Below, in pieces: positions 34,740-43,564 of a stretch of DNA of 64,000 bases. Position 1 is the stretch's first letter. Each line of letters starts with the position of its first letter. The DNA lies in NCBI GenBank assembly GCA_035633215.1, contig DASQFI010000030.1, positions 1 through 64,000 on the forward strand, read 5' to 3'. Made by a program: the position numbers and the translations under genes. Below the pieces are notes generated by a model. It did not search any database. It was not told the origin of the DNA and was given only the letters and a program-made list of their open reading frames with translations. The stretch is from DASQFI01 sp035633215 (lineage in GTDB: Bacteria; Acidobacteriota; Vicinamibacteria; Vicinamibacterales; SCN-69-37).

Positions 34740-35237
34740 ATGCAAACGACCGACATCAGCCAGTCCCTCACGACGCTCTTCTCCGAGCTGGTCGACGGCG
34801 CGAACGCGCCTGGCGGCGCGTTCATTCTCAACTCGGGAGACGTGGGGCTGCTGCATTCGCTCGACAAACTCTCCTCGGCTGAAGCGTCGCAATCGGTCCA
34901 GGGCGGCGCGACGATCGCGGCTCACGCGCAGCACCTTCGTTATGGCCTGTCGGTCATGAACCAGTGGGCGAGCGAGGGCGGCGACCCGTTTTCGGATGCC
35001 AAATGGGATGAAGCCTGGAAGACGACGAGTGTGAACGACGACGAATGGGCCGGGATTCGCAAGGGTTTGCGCCATGAAACGCACCGTTGGCTCCAGTCGC
35101 TTGGCGTGCCGCGTGAGGTCACCAGCGTGGAGCTCAACGGGATGATCGCGAGCATCGCGCATCTCGGCTATCACCTCGGTGCCGTCAGGCAGATTGCCGC
35201 GGGCGCACGCGGGCCGCGAGAGGGGACCTTCCGATAA
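34740..35237 (+). CDS. DinB-superfamily-like protein
   Basis: 165 residues forming an all-alpha bundle: SLTTLFSELVDGANAPGGAFILNSGDVGLLHSLDKLSSAEAS, TIAAHAQHLRYGLSVMNQWASEGG (His pair about 62-65) and MIASIAHLGYHLGAVRQIA near the end (His about 143 and 147). The positions of the histidines match the three-His metal site of DinB proteins. The function is unknown. It is independent of the DinB gene at 17011. Confidence 0.7.
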   Translation: MQTTDISQSLTTLFSELVDGANAPGGAFILNSGDVGLLHSLDKLSSAEASQSVQGGATIAAHAQHLRYGLSVMNQWASEGGDPFSDAKWDEAWKTTSVNDDEWAGIRKGLRHETHRWLQSLGVPREVTSVELNGMIASIAHLGYHLGAVRQIAAGARGPREGTFR

Positions 35238-35281
35238 CCCAACACATTGACATCACCTGATGAGCATCATAGCATCAATGC

Positions 35282-35530
35282 ATGCGCACCACGATGACAC
35301 TCGAGAAGGATGTCGCGGCCAGGCTCGAGCAGGTCGCTAGAAAACGCGGGCAGTCGTTCAAGGCGATCGTCAATGACGCGCTGCGCGCCGGGCTGGCCGT
35401 TCTCGACAAGCCTGCCGGCCGGCGTGCGCCGTTTCACACGAGTGGCTTCGACCTCGGCCCGAGTCTCGTCGGAAACATGGACGACGTGGAAGGCGTGCTG
35501 GCGCGGGTGGAGGGGGAGTCGCATCGATGA
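35282..35530 (+). CDS. Ribbon-helix-helix antitoxin, VapB-like
   Basis: 82 residues. MRTTMTLEKDVAARLEQVARKRGQSFKAIVNDALRAGL is a CopG/Arc-type ribbon-helix-helix; the C-terminal part (FHTSGFDLGPSLVGNMDDVEGVLARVEGE) is the extended toxin-neutralising tail. Its stop overlaps the start of the PIN toxin gene by 4 nt, the classical antitoxin-first arrangement. It should repress its own promoter together with the toxin. Confidence 0.85.
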   Translation: MRTTMTLEKDVAARLEQVARKRGQSFKAIVNDALRAGLAVLDKPAGRRAPFHTSGFDLGPSLVGNMDDVEGVLARVEGESHR

Positions 35531-35964
35531 TCCTCGTCGATGCGAACCTCCTTCTGTACGCGGCCAACCGCTCGGCGCCGGAGCACGAACCCGCGCGCGC
35601 GTGGCTGGATGAGCAGCTGTCGGGAACGGCACGAGTCGGGCTGCCGTGGCCGTCGCTCCTGGCGTTCATCCGACTCGCGACCAATCCGCTCGTGGTCCGT
35701 CAACCCGTCTCTCCGAAGACAGCGTGGAAACAAGCTGCCGAATGGCTGAGCAGCGAGGCCGCGTGGATCCCGGTGCCCAGCCAGCGGCACGCGGCACTTG
35801 CGGCCGAATATTTCCAGGAGCCGTGGATGACGTCCCGGCTGGTGCCTGACGCGCATCTGGCCGTACTCGCCGTCGAGCATGGACTCACGCTCTGTTCCAC
35901 CGACGGCGACTTCGCGAGGTTCCGCGGCCTGACCTGGCACAACCCGCTCGCCGCCCGGCCGTGA
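35527..35964 (+). CDS. PIN-domain ribonuclease toxin, VapC-like
   Basis: 145 residues. MILVDANLLLYAANRSAPEH gives the first catalytic Asp (about 5), followed by a helix with acidic residues (ARAWLDEQL), VPDAHLAVLAVEHGLTLCSTDGDFARFRGLTWHNPL with Asp103 (PDAHLA), Asp119 and Asp122 completing the metal-binding acidic cluster. It belongs to the VapC group with long central insert (LPWPSLLAFIRLATNPLV), which cleaves RNA. All key residues are intact, so the module should be functional. Confidence 0.87.
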   Translation: MILVDANLLLYAANRSAPEHEPARAWLDEQLSGTARVGLPWPSLLAFIRLATNPLVVRQPVSPKTAWKQAAEWLSSEAAWIPVPSQRHAALAAEYFQEPWMTSRLVPDAHLAVLAVEHGLTLCSTDGDFARFRGLTWHNPLAARP

Positions 35965-36071
35965 ACGCAAATTCCTCAACACCGGCGGACCGCCGCCAGA
36001 CGATGCTAGAGCCGTTCTCATTCGCCTGTAGCGAGCTGGTTGCTGGAATTGGGCCGAATGTCTAGCGATAC

Positions 36072-36108
36072 TTGCCCAGCGCCGCGGACATATATATCAT
36101 TCACACAT
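36072..36108 (+). promoter_or_regulatory. Promoter of the second PadR-ADOP operon
   Basis: TTGCCC (36072-36077) and TATCAT (36095-36100) are 17 bp apart; the latter lies only 8 bp before the ATG at 36109, so the transcript would be leaderless or nearly so. The AT-rich stretch 36089-36110 around it is a plausible PadR-binding site. Confidence 0.5.
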
Positions 36109-36456
36109 ATGGCATCGAACACCTCCGACGAGACGACCCTGAAGAAGGGCACGGCGGAGCTGCTGATCCTGGCGCAGCTGGAGACCCGGCCCAGCCACGG
36201 ATACGAGATTGCGCAGCAGATCGACCGCCGATCTCAGGGCACGGTGTCGTTCCACGCCGCGTCCCTCTATCCGATCCTCTACCGTCTCGAACGCCGCGGC
36301 CTGATCGCCGGGCGATGGGTAGAGAAGGCCGGCCAGCGGCGGCGCCGGTACTACACGCTGACAGCGGCTGGTCGGAAGGTGCTGGCGGAGCGGCGCAAGC
36401 ACTGGAGCGCCTTCATGCAGGCGGTGCAGGCCGCGGCGGGACTCGGTTATGCGTGA
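36109..36456 (+). CDS. PadR family transcriptional regulator
   Basis: 115 residues from the ATG at 36109 (MASNTSDETTLKKGTAELLILAQLE); the 23-codon upstream extension has no support and would run through the promoter. HGYEIAQQIDRRSQGTVSFHAASLYPILYRLERRGLIAGRWVEKAGQRRRRYYTLTAAGRKVL is the canonical PadR winged helix; WSAFMQAVQAA closes the dimerisation helix. Its stop overlaps the permease start by 8 nt. It is the second PadR-ADOP pair of the window. Confidence 0.9.
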   Translation: MASNTSDETTLKKGTAELLILAQLETRPSHGYEIAQQIDRRSQGTVSFHAASLYPILYRLERRGLIAGRWVEKAGQRRRRYYTLTAAGRKVLAERRKHWSAFMQAVQAAAGLGYA

Positions 36457-39232
36457 TTTCAAAGCCTTCGTCCGGCAGCACCTGGCCTCGGTCGCGCTGC
36501 CCAGGGAACGTGAGTTCAAGATCGTCGAAGAGCTGGGGGCGCAGATCGAGGAGTCCTATGAGGCCCTCGTCGCCGAGGGCCTTTCTGACGAAGAGGCATG
36601 GAACGAGGTTCAACGCCACATCCCGGACTGGAAGACCTTCCGCGACGAGCTTCTCGAGGCCGAGCCGGTCATCGTCAGGTTGGCGCAGCCTGAATATGGA
36701 CCATTGGCTGGCGCGCCCAAACGAGCGCTTCTCTCGCGGATCCGAGCGTTCTTCGGCCTCGGACTTGTTCGAGACCTGCGGTCGAGCGTCAGGTTGCTGA
36801 TCAAGAATCGCGGCTATACGGCGACGACAACTCTGACCCTCGCCGTCTGTCTCGGCGCCAATGCGGCGATCTTCACCGTGGTCCACTCGGTGCTGTTGCG
36901 GCCGTTGCCCGTTCCCGACTCGGATCGCATCGTCGCGATGGGCGATGTCTACCCGACGATTACGCCCAACGACATCCTGTCCAACACCGCGCCGTCCTAT
37001 TTCGATCGGCTGAAAGCGCTGACCGCGCTCGAAGAGCAGGCGATGTTCACCCTGTGGTTCGACACGCTCGCCATCGACGGCACGGCTGAAGAACTTCGCG
37101 GAATGAGAGCGACGCCGTCTCTGTTTCGCGTGCTGCAGGTCAACCCGGCGTTGGGGAGGGCATTTACCGATGGCGAAGGCGAGATCGGCGCGGACAAGAA
37201 AATCATTCTCAGCCACGCGTTGTGGCAGCGGCTCTATGGCGGCGATCAGGACGTGATCGGCCGGGACCTTCGACTGGGTTGGACCGGGCAGCGCTACACC
37301 ATCGTCGGAGTGATGCCACGCGGGCTCTCGTTCTTTGACAGCGGCGACGACGGACACGCGCGCGAGCAGGGTAACGAGATTGACTTCTGGATACCGCTTG
37401 CCTTCACCGCGGCGCAGCGGTCGGACGCTTCGCGCACTCGCTACGGGTATTTCCATATCGGCCGACTCCGTCCCGATGCGACAGTCGAGCAGGTCCAGGC
37501 ACAAGCCGACGCGCTGAACGCCGCGAACTTCAAGCGCTTCCCCGATCTCGGTGTGGCCGAGCTGCACATGTACACCGCCGTCACGCCGCTCCAGGACGCG
37601 CTCACGCGTGGCGTGAGCCGCATCCTTTATTTACTGTGGGGTGGCGTCGCCTTCGTGCTGCTGATCGGCACGCTCAACATCGCGAACCTCTCGCTGGCGC
37701 GCGCGAGCGTCCGGGCGCGCGAACTGGCGACGCAGTTGGCGCTTGGCGCGGGCAGGCTCCGGGTGACGCGACAACTGATCCTGGAGGGCGTGCTCCTGGC
37801 GGGCATCGGAGGCGTCGCAGGTGTGGGTGTTGCAATTTGGATCCTGCGAACGCTGGTATCCAGTGGCCTGGCGAATCTGCCGAACGCAGCATCTCTCCAA
37901 ATGGGCTGGACCGTCATCGGCTTCACCCTGGCGGTATCCGTGGTGGTGGGCGTGCTGATCGGACTGGTCCCTGCGGCGACGCTGAACAGACTGAATCTCA
38001 ATCAGGTGCTCGCCGAAGGCAGCCGCGGCGGGACCACTGGACGCACGACAAACCTCTTTCGACGTGGGCTCGTCGTCGCGCAGGTCGCGTGTTCGGTCGT
38101 GCTTCTGATCGGCGCCGGTCTCTTGCTGACCAGTTTTCGCAACCTGCTGGCGGTCGATGCCGGCTTCGACGCCCAGCGGGTCACGACCGCCACGATCTTC
38201 CCGCCGCCGTCTCGATACAAAGACCCAGCCGCGGTGGTGGCGTTGTCCAATCACGTACTCGAGTCGATCCGGAGCATTCCAGGCGTTCAGTCCGCAGGCA
38301 TGACGACGAACATCGCGTTGAGCGGTCGAACCAGTCCGGCGGAGGTTTCTGCTGTCGATCGCAACCCACAACCGGGTGAAGCGCTGGTGCTTCCGTCCGT
38401 CGTGAGCGTCACACCTGGATACTTCGAAGCCATGAGCACGCCACTCGTGCGCGGGCGATTCTTTTCTGAAACCGATCAGGAGCGAACCCCTCTTGTCGCA
38501 ATCGTGGACGAGCGGCTGGCGGCGCGGTTCTGGCCGAACGAGGACGCGATCGGGAAGCGCCTGCGTCGTGGGGACTCGGAACCGTACACCGTCGTGGGTG
38601 TCGTTCGCGGCGTGCGGTTTGAAAGTCTGGCCGGGCAGACGGAGAACGTCGGCACAGCCTACTTCCCGGACACGCAAACGCCACTGCTTGGGCGGCTCCG
38701 GTGGATTGCGGTCAAGACTGCGAGCGAACCCGCGGCCCTGACACCAGCGCTGCGTGCGGCACTCAAGGCGATCGATCCGGAGCTGCCGCTGTCGGACGTT
38801 CAGACGATGACGCAGCGCACGTCACGTTCGATCGTGCCTCAGCGGCTCGCCATGGGCCTTGCCAGCATGTACGGGATCGTCGCATTGTTGTTATCGGTCC
38901 TTGGTCTCTACGGGGTGCTGGCGTATGTCGTGGCGCGGAAAACACGCGAGATCGGGATTCGCATGGCGCTGGGAAGTACGCCGCGCGGCATCTTCCAGAT
39001 TTTCTTCAAGGAAGGGCTGACGCTGGTCGCCGGCGGACTGATGCTCGGCCTGCTCGGTGCCCTGGTTCTCGGTCGCGCCCTCGAGGGCCAGGTATTCGGC
39101 GTGCGGCCGACGGATCCGTTTGTGCTCGGCACCGTGGCGGTCTTGACGGGCATCGTCGCTCTGCTGGCGTGCGTCTCTCCGGCGTATCGGGCCGCGCGGG
39201 TCGATCCGTTGAAGGTTCTGAGCGAACAGTAG
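36449..39232 (+). CDS. ADOP-type MacB/FtsX permease
   Basis: 927 residues. The N-terminal soluble domain (1-85, MRDFKAFVRQHLASVALPREREFKIVEELGAQIEESYEALVAEGLSDEEAWNEV) is the longer ADOP variant. Then follow a first helix (TLTLAVCLGANAAIFTVVHSVLL), a MacB periplasmic domain, a three-helix FtsX bundle (about 395-520, with RARELATQLALGAGR), a second periplasmic domain and a last FtsX bundle (VARKTREIGIRMALGSTPRGI). It is coupled to the PadR gene. It has no dedicated ATPase and an unknown substrate. Confidence 0.9.
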   Translation: MRDFKAFVRQHLASVALPREREFKIVEELGAQIEESYEALVAEGLSDEEAWNEVQRHIPDWKTFRDELLEAEPVIVRLAQPEYGPLAGAPKRALLSRIRAFFGLGLVRDLRSSVRLLIKNRGYTATTTLTLAVCLGANAAIFTVVHSVLLRPLPVPDSDRIVAMGDVYPTITPNDILSNTAPSYFDRLKALTALEEQAMFTLWFDTLAIDGTAEELRGMRATPSLFRVLQVNPALGRAFTDGEGEIGADKKIILSHALWQRLYGGDQDVIGRDLRLGWTGQRYTIVGVMPRGLSFFDSGDDGHAREQGNEIDFWIPLAFTAAQRSDASRTRYGYFHIGRLRPDATVEQVQAQADALNAANFKRFPDLGVAELHMYTAVTPLQDALTRGVSRILYLLWGGVAFVLLIGTLNIANLSLARASVRARELATQLALGAGRLRVTRQLILEGVLLAGIGGVAGVGVAIWILRTLVSSGLANLPNAASLQMGWTVIGFTLAVSVVVGVLIGLVPAATLNRLNLNQVLAEGSRGGTTGRTTNLFRRGLVVAQVACSVVLLIGAGLLLTSFRNLLAVDAGFDAQRVTTATIFPPPSRYKDPAAVVALSNHVLESIRSIPGVQSAGMTTNIALSGRTSPAEVSAVDRNPQPGEALVLPSVVSVTPGYFEAMSTPLVRGRFFSETDQERTPLVAIVDERLAARFWPNEDAIGKRLRRGDSEPYTVVGVVRGVRFESLAGQTENVGTAYFPDTQTPLLGRLRWIAVKTASEPAALTPALRAALKAIDPELPLSDVQTMTQRTSRSIVPQRLAMGLASMYGIVALLLSVLGLYGVLAYVVARKTREIGIRMALGSTPRGIFQIFFKEGLTLVAGGLMLGLLGALVLGRALEGQVFGVRPTDPFVLGTVAVLTGIVALLACVSPAYRAARVDPLKVLSEQ

Positions 39233-39634
39233 TTTTGTGCGAACGAGGCCCTTCAGGAGTTCCACCGGCTGTTCGCGCCCTTCGAGTACTTCAGCGTCAT
39301 CGTCGCCCAGGAGTTGAGAGCCGGCATCCGGCGTTCGCAGGATCGACGGGCGCTCGACAGGCACGTGCTCGGGGTCTTCGAGCGAGCGAATCGGATCGTC
39401 ACCCCGTCGGCCGCCGCGTGGCATCGATCCGGCGATCTCCTGGCGGAGATGTCCCGGAAAGAGGGCCTGGAGATCTCCCGTCTCTCCAAGGCCTTAACCA
39501 ATGATGTTCTTTTAGCGTTGTCGTGCCGGGAATCGGGATGTGTGCTCGTCACTGACAACCGGCGAGATTTCGCGCGCATCCGCCAGTGTCTCGCGTTCGA
39601 GTTCGTCGATCCGTGGCCAGGAGCACGGGCGTGA
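39233..39634 (+). pseudogene. PIN-domain toxin, 5'-truncated
   Basis: The open frame begins directly at the stop codon of the ADOP gene and continues in the same frame: NEALQEFHRLFAPFEYFSVIVAQELRAGIRRSQDRRALDRHVLGVFERANRIVTPSAAAWHRSGDLLAEM...NDVLLALSCRESGCVLVTDNRRDFARI. The C-terminal acidic cluster (Asp of NDVLLA, TDNRRDF) is intact, but the first ~15 residues with the essential N-terminal Asp are missing, and the only start is a TTG at 39314, far inside. Either the junction destroyed it, or stop-codon readthrough would make an odd fusion. Confidence 0.65.
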
Positions 39635-39684
39635 CAGAGGAAACGGTAGTCAGCTCCCCTCGACGTCGCGTAGACTCCGCGGGC

Positions 39685-42387
39685 ATGCACCTGGCCCCCG
39701 GTCATCGACTGGGTTCGTTCGAGATCGTCTCGCTCGTCGGCGAAGGCGGGATGGGCCAGGTCTACCGGGCGCGCGACACGAAACTCGGGCGCGACGTCGC
39801 GATCAAGATCCTGCCGGACACCTTCGCGCGCGATGCCGACCGGCTCGCGCGCTTTCGCCGTGAGGCCCAAGCGCTCGCCGCGCTCAACGACCCGCACATC
39901 GCTCAGATCTTCCACCTCGAAGATGTCGGCCAGTCGGTCGCGCTCGTCATGGAGTTCGTCGAAGGGCGCACGCTCGCCGAGGCCATTTCCGCGCGCGCGC
40001 TCGACCAGGACGAGGCGCTCAGACTGGCAGCCGAGATCGCGGCGGGCCTCGAGACCGCGCACGAAAAAGGCATCATTCATCGGGATCTGAAGCCCGCCAA
40101 CGTCAAGATCACGCGCGACGGTCACGCCAAGATTCTCGATTTCGGGCTCGCCAAGGCGATGGCCGGCGACGCCGGCTCGGCCGAGCTGATGAACTCGCCG
40201 ACGCTGACCGCCCGCGCGACGGAAGCCGGCATGATCCTCGGCACCGCGGCCTATATGAGCCCCGAGCAGGCGCGAGGCAAAACCGTCGACAAGCGCACGG
40301 ACATCTGGGCGTTCGGCGCGGTGCTCTTCGAAATGCTCACCGGGCGGCGGGCGTTCGACGGCGAAACCGTGTCGGACACGCTGGCCTCGGTCCTTCGATC
40401 CGATCCGGACTGGTCGCTCGTGCCCGCGAGCGTCCCGCCGCACGCGCGAGCGCTCCTCGGCCGCTGTCTCGACCGCGACGCGGCCCGCCGCCTTCGCGAC
40501 ATCGGCGAGGCCCGGCTCGCGCTGTCCGGCGCGACGTCGTCATCAGCGTCAATCGCTCAGCCGCTCTCGTCGATGACGCTTCCGCCGGCCGCGGCTCCAG
40601 CTCCGTCTCGGCGGCCATGGCCATGGATCATCGCCACGGCCGTGATGGCCGTCGCGTTTGCCGCGTTGGTGCCGACATCGTCGCTCTTCAGGCCAAGCGC
40701 AAGCGTCGCGCCAGCGGATAGTCTCGAGCTCGCGATTGCCGCACCGTTCGGCGCCGAGTTCCAGATCGGATCCAACAGCGGCAACGTCGCGCTCTCGCCC
40801 GACGGCAGCCGCATCACGTTCGTCGCCGCGGCGCAGAAAGCGACGACGATCTGGGTCCGCTCGCTGGCCGTGGACGATGCGCGTCCGCTGTCTGGGACTG
40901 ACGCAGCGTCGAATCTGTTCTGGTCGCCGGACGGTCGGCGGATCGGGTTTTTCGCCGCCGGAAAACTCCGAACCGTGGATATCGCCGGTGGACTCCCGGA
41001 GGCGATCGCCGACGCGCCGAATGGCCGCGGCGGGGCCTGGAGCGAGGACGGCACGATCATCTTTACGCCGAACGGTGGCCAGCCGCTCTTCAAGGTCCGT
41101 TCGTCGGGCGGCACCGTGACACCGCTCACGACCCTTGATGCGTCGCGGGGGGAGAATGCGCACTACTGGCCGGCGTTTCTCCCCGGCGGGCAGCGATTCC
41201 TATACTTCGCGCGCAGCACCCAGGTCGAGAACAGCGGCATCTATCTCGGGCACATGGACGGATCGCCCTCCGTGCGGCTCGTCGCGTCGCTGTCGAGCGG
41301 TCTCATTTCCACTCGCCCGGGCTCGGACGAGGCGTACCTGCTCTGGGCGCGCGACAACGATCTATTGGCGCAGCCGTTCGACCTGGCGTCCGGCACGCTG
41401 TCGGGCGAAGTCACGAAGATCGCGGGCGGCGTACGGGTCGAGGAAAGCCAGCGCCTGACGTATGCCAGTGCCTCGCGGAACGGGCACCTCGCGTGGGCGA
41501 CGGCGAGAGCCGCGGAAAGCGCGCTCGCCGTGTACGCGCGGGATGGCCGGCGGCTCCGCGTGCTGGATATCCCGGCCGGCGTGCTCCATCAGCCCGCGCT
41601 GTCCCCGGACGGAACGCGCGTGCTGTTCATTCGGGTTGAGCGTGGCTCGGCGGACATCTTCATGCACGACCTTCGTTCGGGCATTACCGAACGATTGACG
41701 ACCAGTCCCGAATACGACGAACTGCCCGTGTGGACGCCGGACGGCCGGGCTGTGACCTATCTCGGACGTGAGCAAGGGCAGCGCGTCGGCTTCCGCGTGG
41801 CGGTAGGCGGCGCCGCTCCGGTGAAGCAGTTCGTCAGCGAATTCAGTCTTTCGGGTCTCGAGACGCCCGATGGCCGCTACCTGATCGTTAGCCAAGCCGG
41901 GGCGGCGTCTGGCCTCGACGTCATGGCGCTGGAACTCACGGGGGAGCGCAAGACGATTCCGCTGCTCCAGCAGCCGGGTGAGGACATCGCGTTCGCCCAG
42001 TCGGTCGATGGGCGATGGATTCTGATGATGCATCAGACCGGCGAGCGGAATTCCGTCTCAATCGCCCGGCTGCGGACCGACGGGCCCACCCCCGTGCTGG
42101 GCGCGCGTCAGATTCTGTCGGAGGCGCTCGGCGCAACGATGCGCCCCGACGGGCGCGAAGTGTTCGTGACGACACCGGACGGCACCGTCAAAGTCATCAG
42201 TCTGAACCCTGCCGGCGACGCGATGACCGTGGGAGCGACGACGGTGCTGTTCCGGTTGCCGCCGGGAACCGTCGCGGCCAACGTGAATCCCGCCGGTACC
42301 GAGTTCATCCTCGAGGAGACGCCGTTTGCGGCGGGGCAGACCTTGCGCGCGCTGACGCGATGGGAGGCCCGCCTGAAAAGCCGCTGA
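39685..42387 (+). CDS. Ser/Thr protein kinase with C-terminal TolB/WD40 propeller
   Basis: 900 residues from the ATG at 39685 (MHLAPGHRLGSFEIV), the usual beginning of this family; a GTG at 39631, overlapping the preceding stop, would add 18 residues. Kinase domain (about 8-275) with GEGGMGQVY, VAIKIL, IHRDLKPANV, DFGLAKA and YMSPEQARG. Transmembrane helix about 310-332 (WPWIIATAVMAVAFAALVPTSSLF), then a six-bladed TolB-like propeller (FEIGSNSGNVALSPDGSRITF, NLFWSPDGRRIGF, PALSPDGTRVLFI, VWTPDGRAVTYL). Predicted bitopic membrane sensor kinase. Confidence 0.9.
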   Translation: MHLAPGHRLGSFEIVSLVGEGGMGQVYRARDTKLGRDVAIKILPDTFARDADRLARFRREAQALAALNDPHIAQIFHLEDVGQSVALVMEFVEGRTLAEAISARALDQDEALRLAAEIAAGLETAHEKGIIHRDLKPANVKITRDGHAKILDFGLAKAMAGDAGSAELMNSPTLTARATEAGMILGTAAYMSPEQARGKTVDKRTDIWAFGAVLFEMLTGRRAFDGETVSDTLASVLRSDPDWSLVPASVPPHARALLGRCLDRDAARRLRDIGEARLALSGATSSSASIAQPLSSMTLPPAAAPAPSRRPWPWIIATAVMAVAFAALVPTSSLFRPSASVAPADSLELAIAAPFGAEFQIGSNSGNVALSPDGSRITFVAAAQKATTIWVRSLAVDDARPLSGTDAASNLFWSPDGRRIGFFAAGKLRTVDIAGGLPEAIADAPNGRGGAWSEDGTIIFTPNGGQPLFKVRSSGGTVTPLTTLDASRGENAHYWPAFLPGGQRFLYFARSTQVENSGIYLGHMDGSPSVRLVASLSSGLISTRPGSDEAYLLWARDNDLLAQPFDLASGTLSGEVTKIAGGVRVEESQRLTYASASRNGHLAWATARAAESALAVYARDGRRLRVLDIPAGVLHQPALSPDGTRVLFIRVERGSADIFMHDLRSGITERLTTSPEYDELPVWTPDGRAVTYLGREQGQRVGFRVAVGGAAPVKQFVSEFSLSGLETPDGRYLIVSQAGAASGLDVMALELTGERKTIPLLQQPGEDIAFAQSVDGRWILMMHQTGERNSVSIARLRTDGPTPVLGARQILSEALGATMRPDGREVFVTTPDGTVKVISLNPAGDAMTVGATTVLFRLPPGTVAANVNPAGTEFILEETPFAAGQTLRALTRWEARLKSR

Positions 42388-42394
42388 TCGAGTC

Positions 42395-42533
42395 AGGGCA
42401 AAGGGCAGAGGGCAAAGGGCAGAGGAGAGGGTCAAGGGGAAAAGGCGGAAGGCTAGCCGGGTCCAGATCGAAACCCTTTCCCCTTCTCCTTCTTACCTCC
42501 CCTTTGCCCTTTGCCCTCTGCCCTTTGCCCTTC
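42395..42533. terminator. Long inverted repeat built from GGGCARA heptamers between convergent genes
   Basis: The left arm (42395-42450) is GGGCAAA/GGGCAGA repeated, the right arm (42474-42533) its reverse complement; 27 bp next to the outer ends are identical. The repeat occupies the whole gap between the ends of the kinase gene (42387) and the FRG-domain gene (42534). The RNA from either side would fold into one long hairpin, so it is a good candidate for a bidirectional terminator or transcript-end stabiliser. Confidence 0.6.
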
Positions 42534-43463
42534 TTAGGCCTTGCGTGCGGCAGCCGCGTGCTGCGCCCCGAGCGAGGTCAGCTCGGCGATCGATCGACCA
42601 AGCCCGTCCACTCCCGGGAATAGCGCAGCTGCGGTGATGTTCATCCGTCGAAGCTCCGCCAGAAAGTCCGGCTTGATCTTGTGAGGAATGACGATCTTCT
42701 TCAGATGGGTCGTCGGGACTTTCGCGGCGATGCAGACGTGATCCTGATGGACTCTCAGACACATCGTGAAACGCCCCTGCTGTTCCGCCATCCGTGCGCT
42801 GGAAAAAAACTTGAATGCCAGGGGCACCACGCTGGGGGGCGCTTCCGGATTTCGAAGCGCTTCGTGCAGGTGCTCGACCGCCGGATCTTCGTCCTCCGTC
42901 CTGGTCAGATCGGGAGGCTCCGACCCGTACTCCTTCACGAAGGCGTTGTGGAGTCTGCGGTGACAGAAACACCACACCGCGCCGTCGCGGTCCGACCCGT
43001 CCTGCTGGGTGGCGAAATACGCGGCGACGTACGGCGACGCCGTCCAGTCGAGCAGACGCGTCGGCGCGCCGTGGTGCTGCATCAACGCCCACCAGCACGG
43101 GATGGTCTTCACCTTCGTCATGTTGCCGGGGTCGATGAAGAGGTGCGCCTTGGAGCTGAACTCCTGGCGCGCCGCATCTTCCAGGTTGATAGCCTCCTCA
43201 CGCTGTTTCGCGAGGTGCCGGGTCATGCGCAGGAACGACGTCTCGAGTCCCCACTCGACGTTGGTCTGCCCGCGGTACCAGTAATGGCCGCTCGTTTTCG
43301 CCGCTGAGTCCGGCGCCATCGGTGTGATGACCTTCACGAAGTCCTGGAGCGATTCGACGGTCACCGCCGTCTGGTTCCAGAGCTCCGCCGCTCCAGCCCC
43401 GCAGTGGGGACAGGCTTGGACCGACGTGTCCGGCGGGCACTGCGGACAGTTCGTGTTCGCCAT
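42534..43463 (-). CDS. FRG-domain protein with N-terminal zinc ribbon
   Basis: 309 residues from the ATG at 43463 (MANTNCPQCPP), because the zinc-binding motif follows at once. Two CxxC pairs (residues 6/9 and 18/21: CPQC, CPHC) form a zinc ribbon. The FRG domain shows its signature residues: HYWYRGQTNVEWGLETSFLR (about 60-80), IPCWWALMQHHGAPTRLLDWTASPYVAAYFA (about 123-153), and AWCFCHRR-like and FKFFSSARMAEQQGRFT segments. FRG (Fic/RES-like gene neighbourhood) proteins are suspected nucleases or ADP-ribosyl-type toxins, often in defence loci. It stands alone, with no evident antitoxin. Confidence 0.78.
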   Translation of the reverse strand: MANTNCPQCPPDTSVQACPHCGAGAAELWNQTAVTVESLQDFVKVITPMAPDSAAKTSGHYWYRGQTNVEWGLETSFLRMTRHLAKQREEAINLEDAARQEFSSKAHLFIDPGNMTKVKTIPCWWALMQHHGAPTRLLDWTASPYVAAYFATQQDGSDRDGAVWCFCHRRLHNAFVKEYGSEPPDLTRTEDEDPAVEHLHEALRNPEAPPSVVPLAFKFFSSARMAEQQGRFTMCLRVHQDHVCIAAKVPTTHLKKIVIPHKIKPDFLAELRRMNITAAALFPGVDGLGRSIAELTSLGAQHAAAARKA

Positions 43464-43564
43464 CTCCAGATGGACATCGTAGGCCTGCGCGCGCCGCAAA
43501 TCGAGGCTGGTCGGTTGACGTTACCTGCGTCCAACGCGAGACCTCCCTGTAAACTACCGCCGGC

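Noticed and set aside
34353..35174. A 273-codon minus-strand frame covering the MoaF fragment and the DinB-like gene
   Set aside because: No motif or start signal; the plus-strand DinB-like helices and conserved His residues are more convincing.
42395..42533. A CRISPR-like array in the heptamer tracts
   Set aside because: The units are 7 bp and contiguous with no unique spacers, and there are no cas genes.
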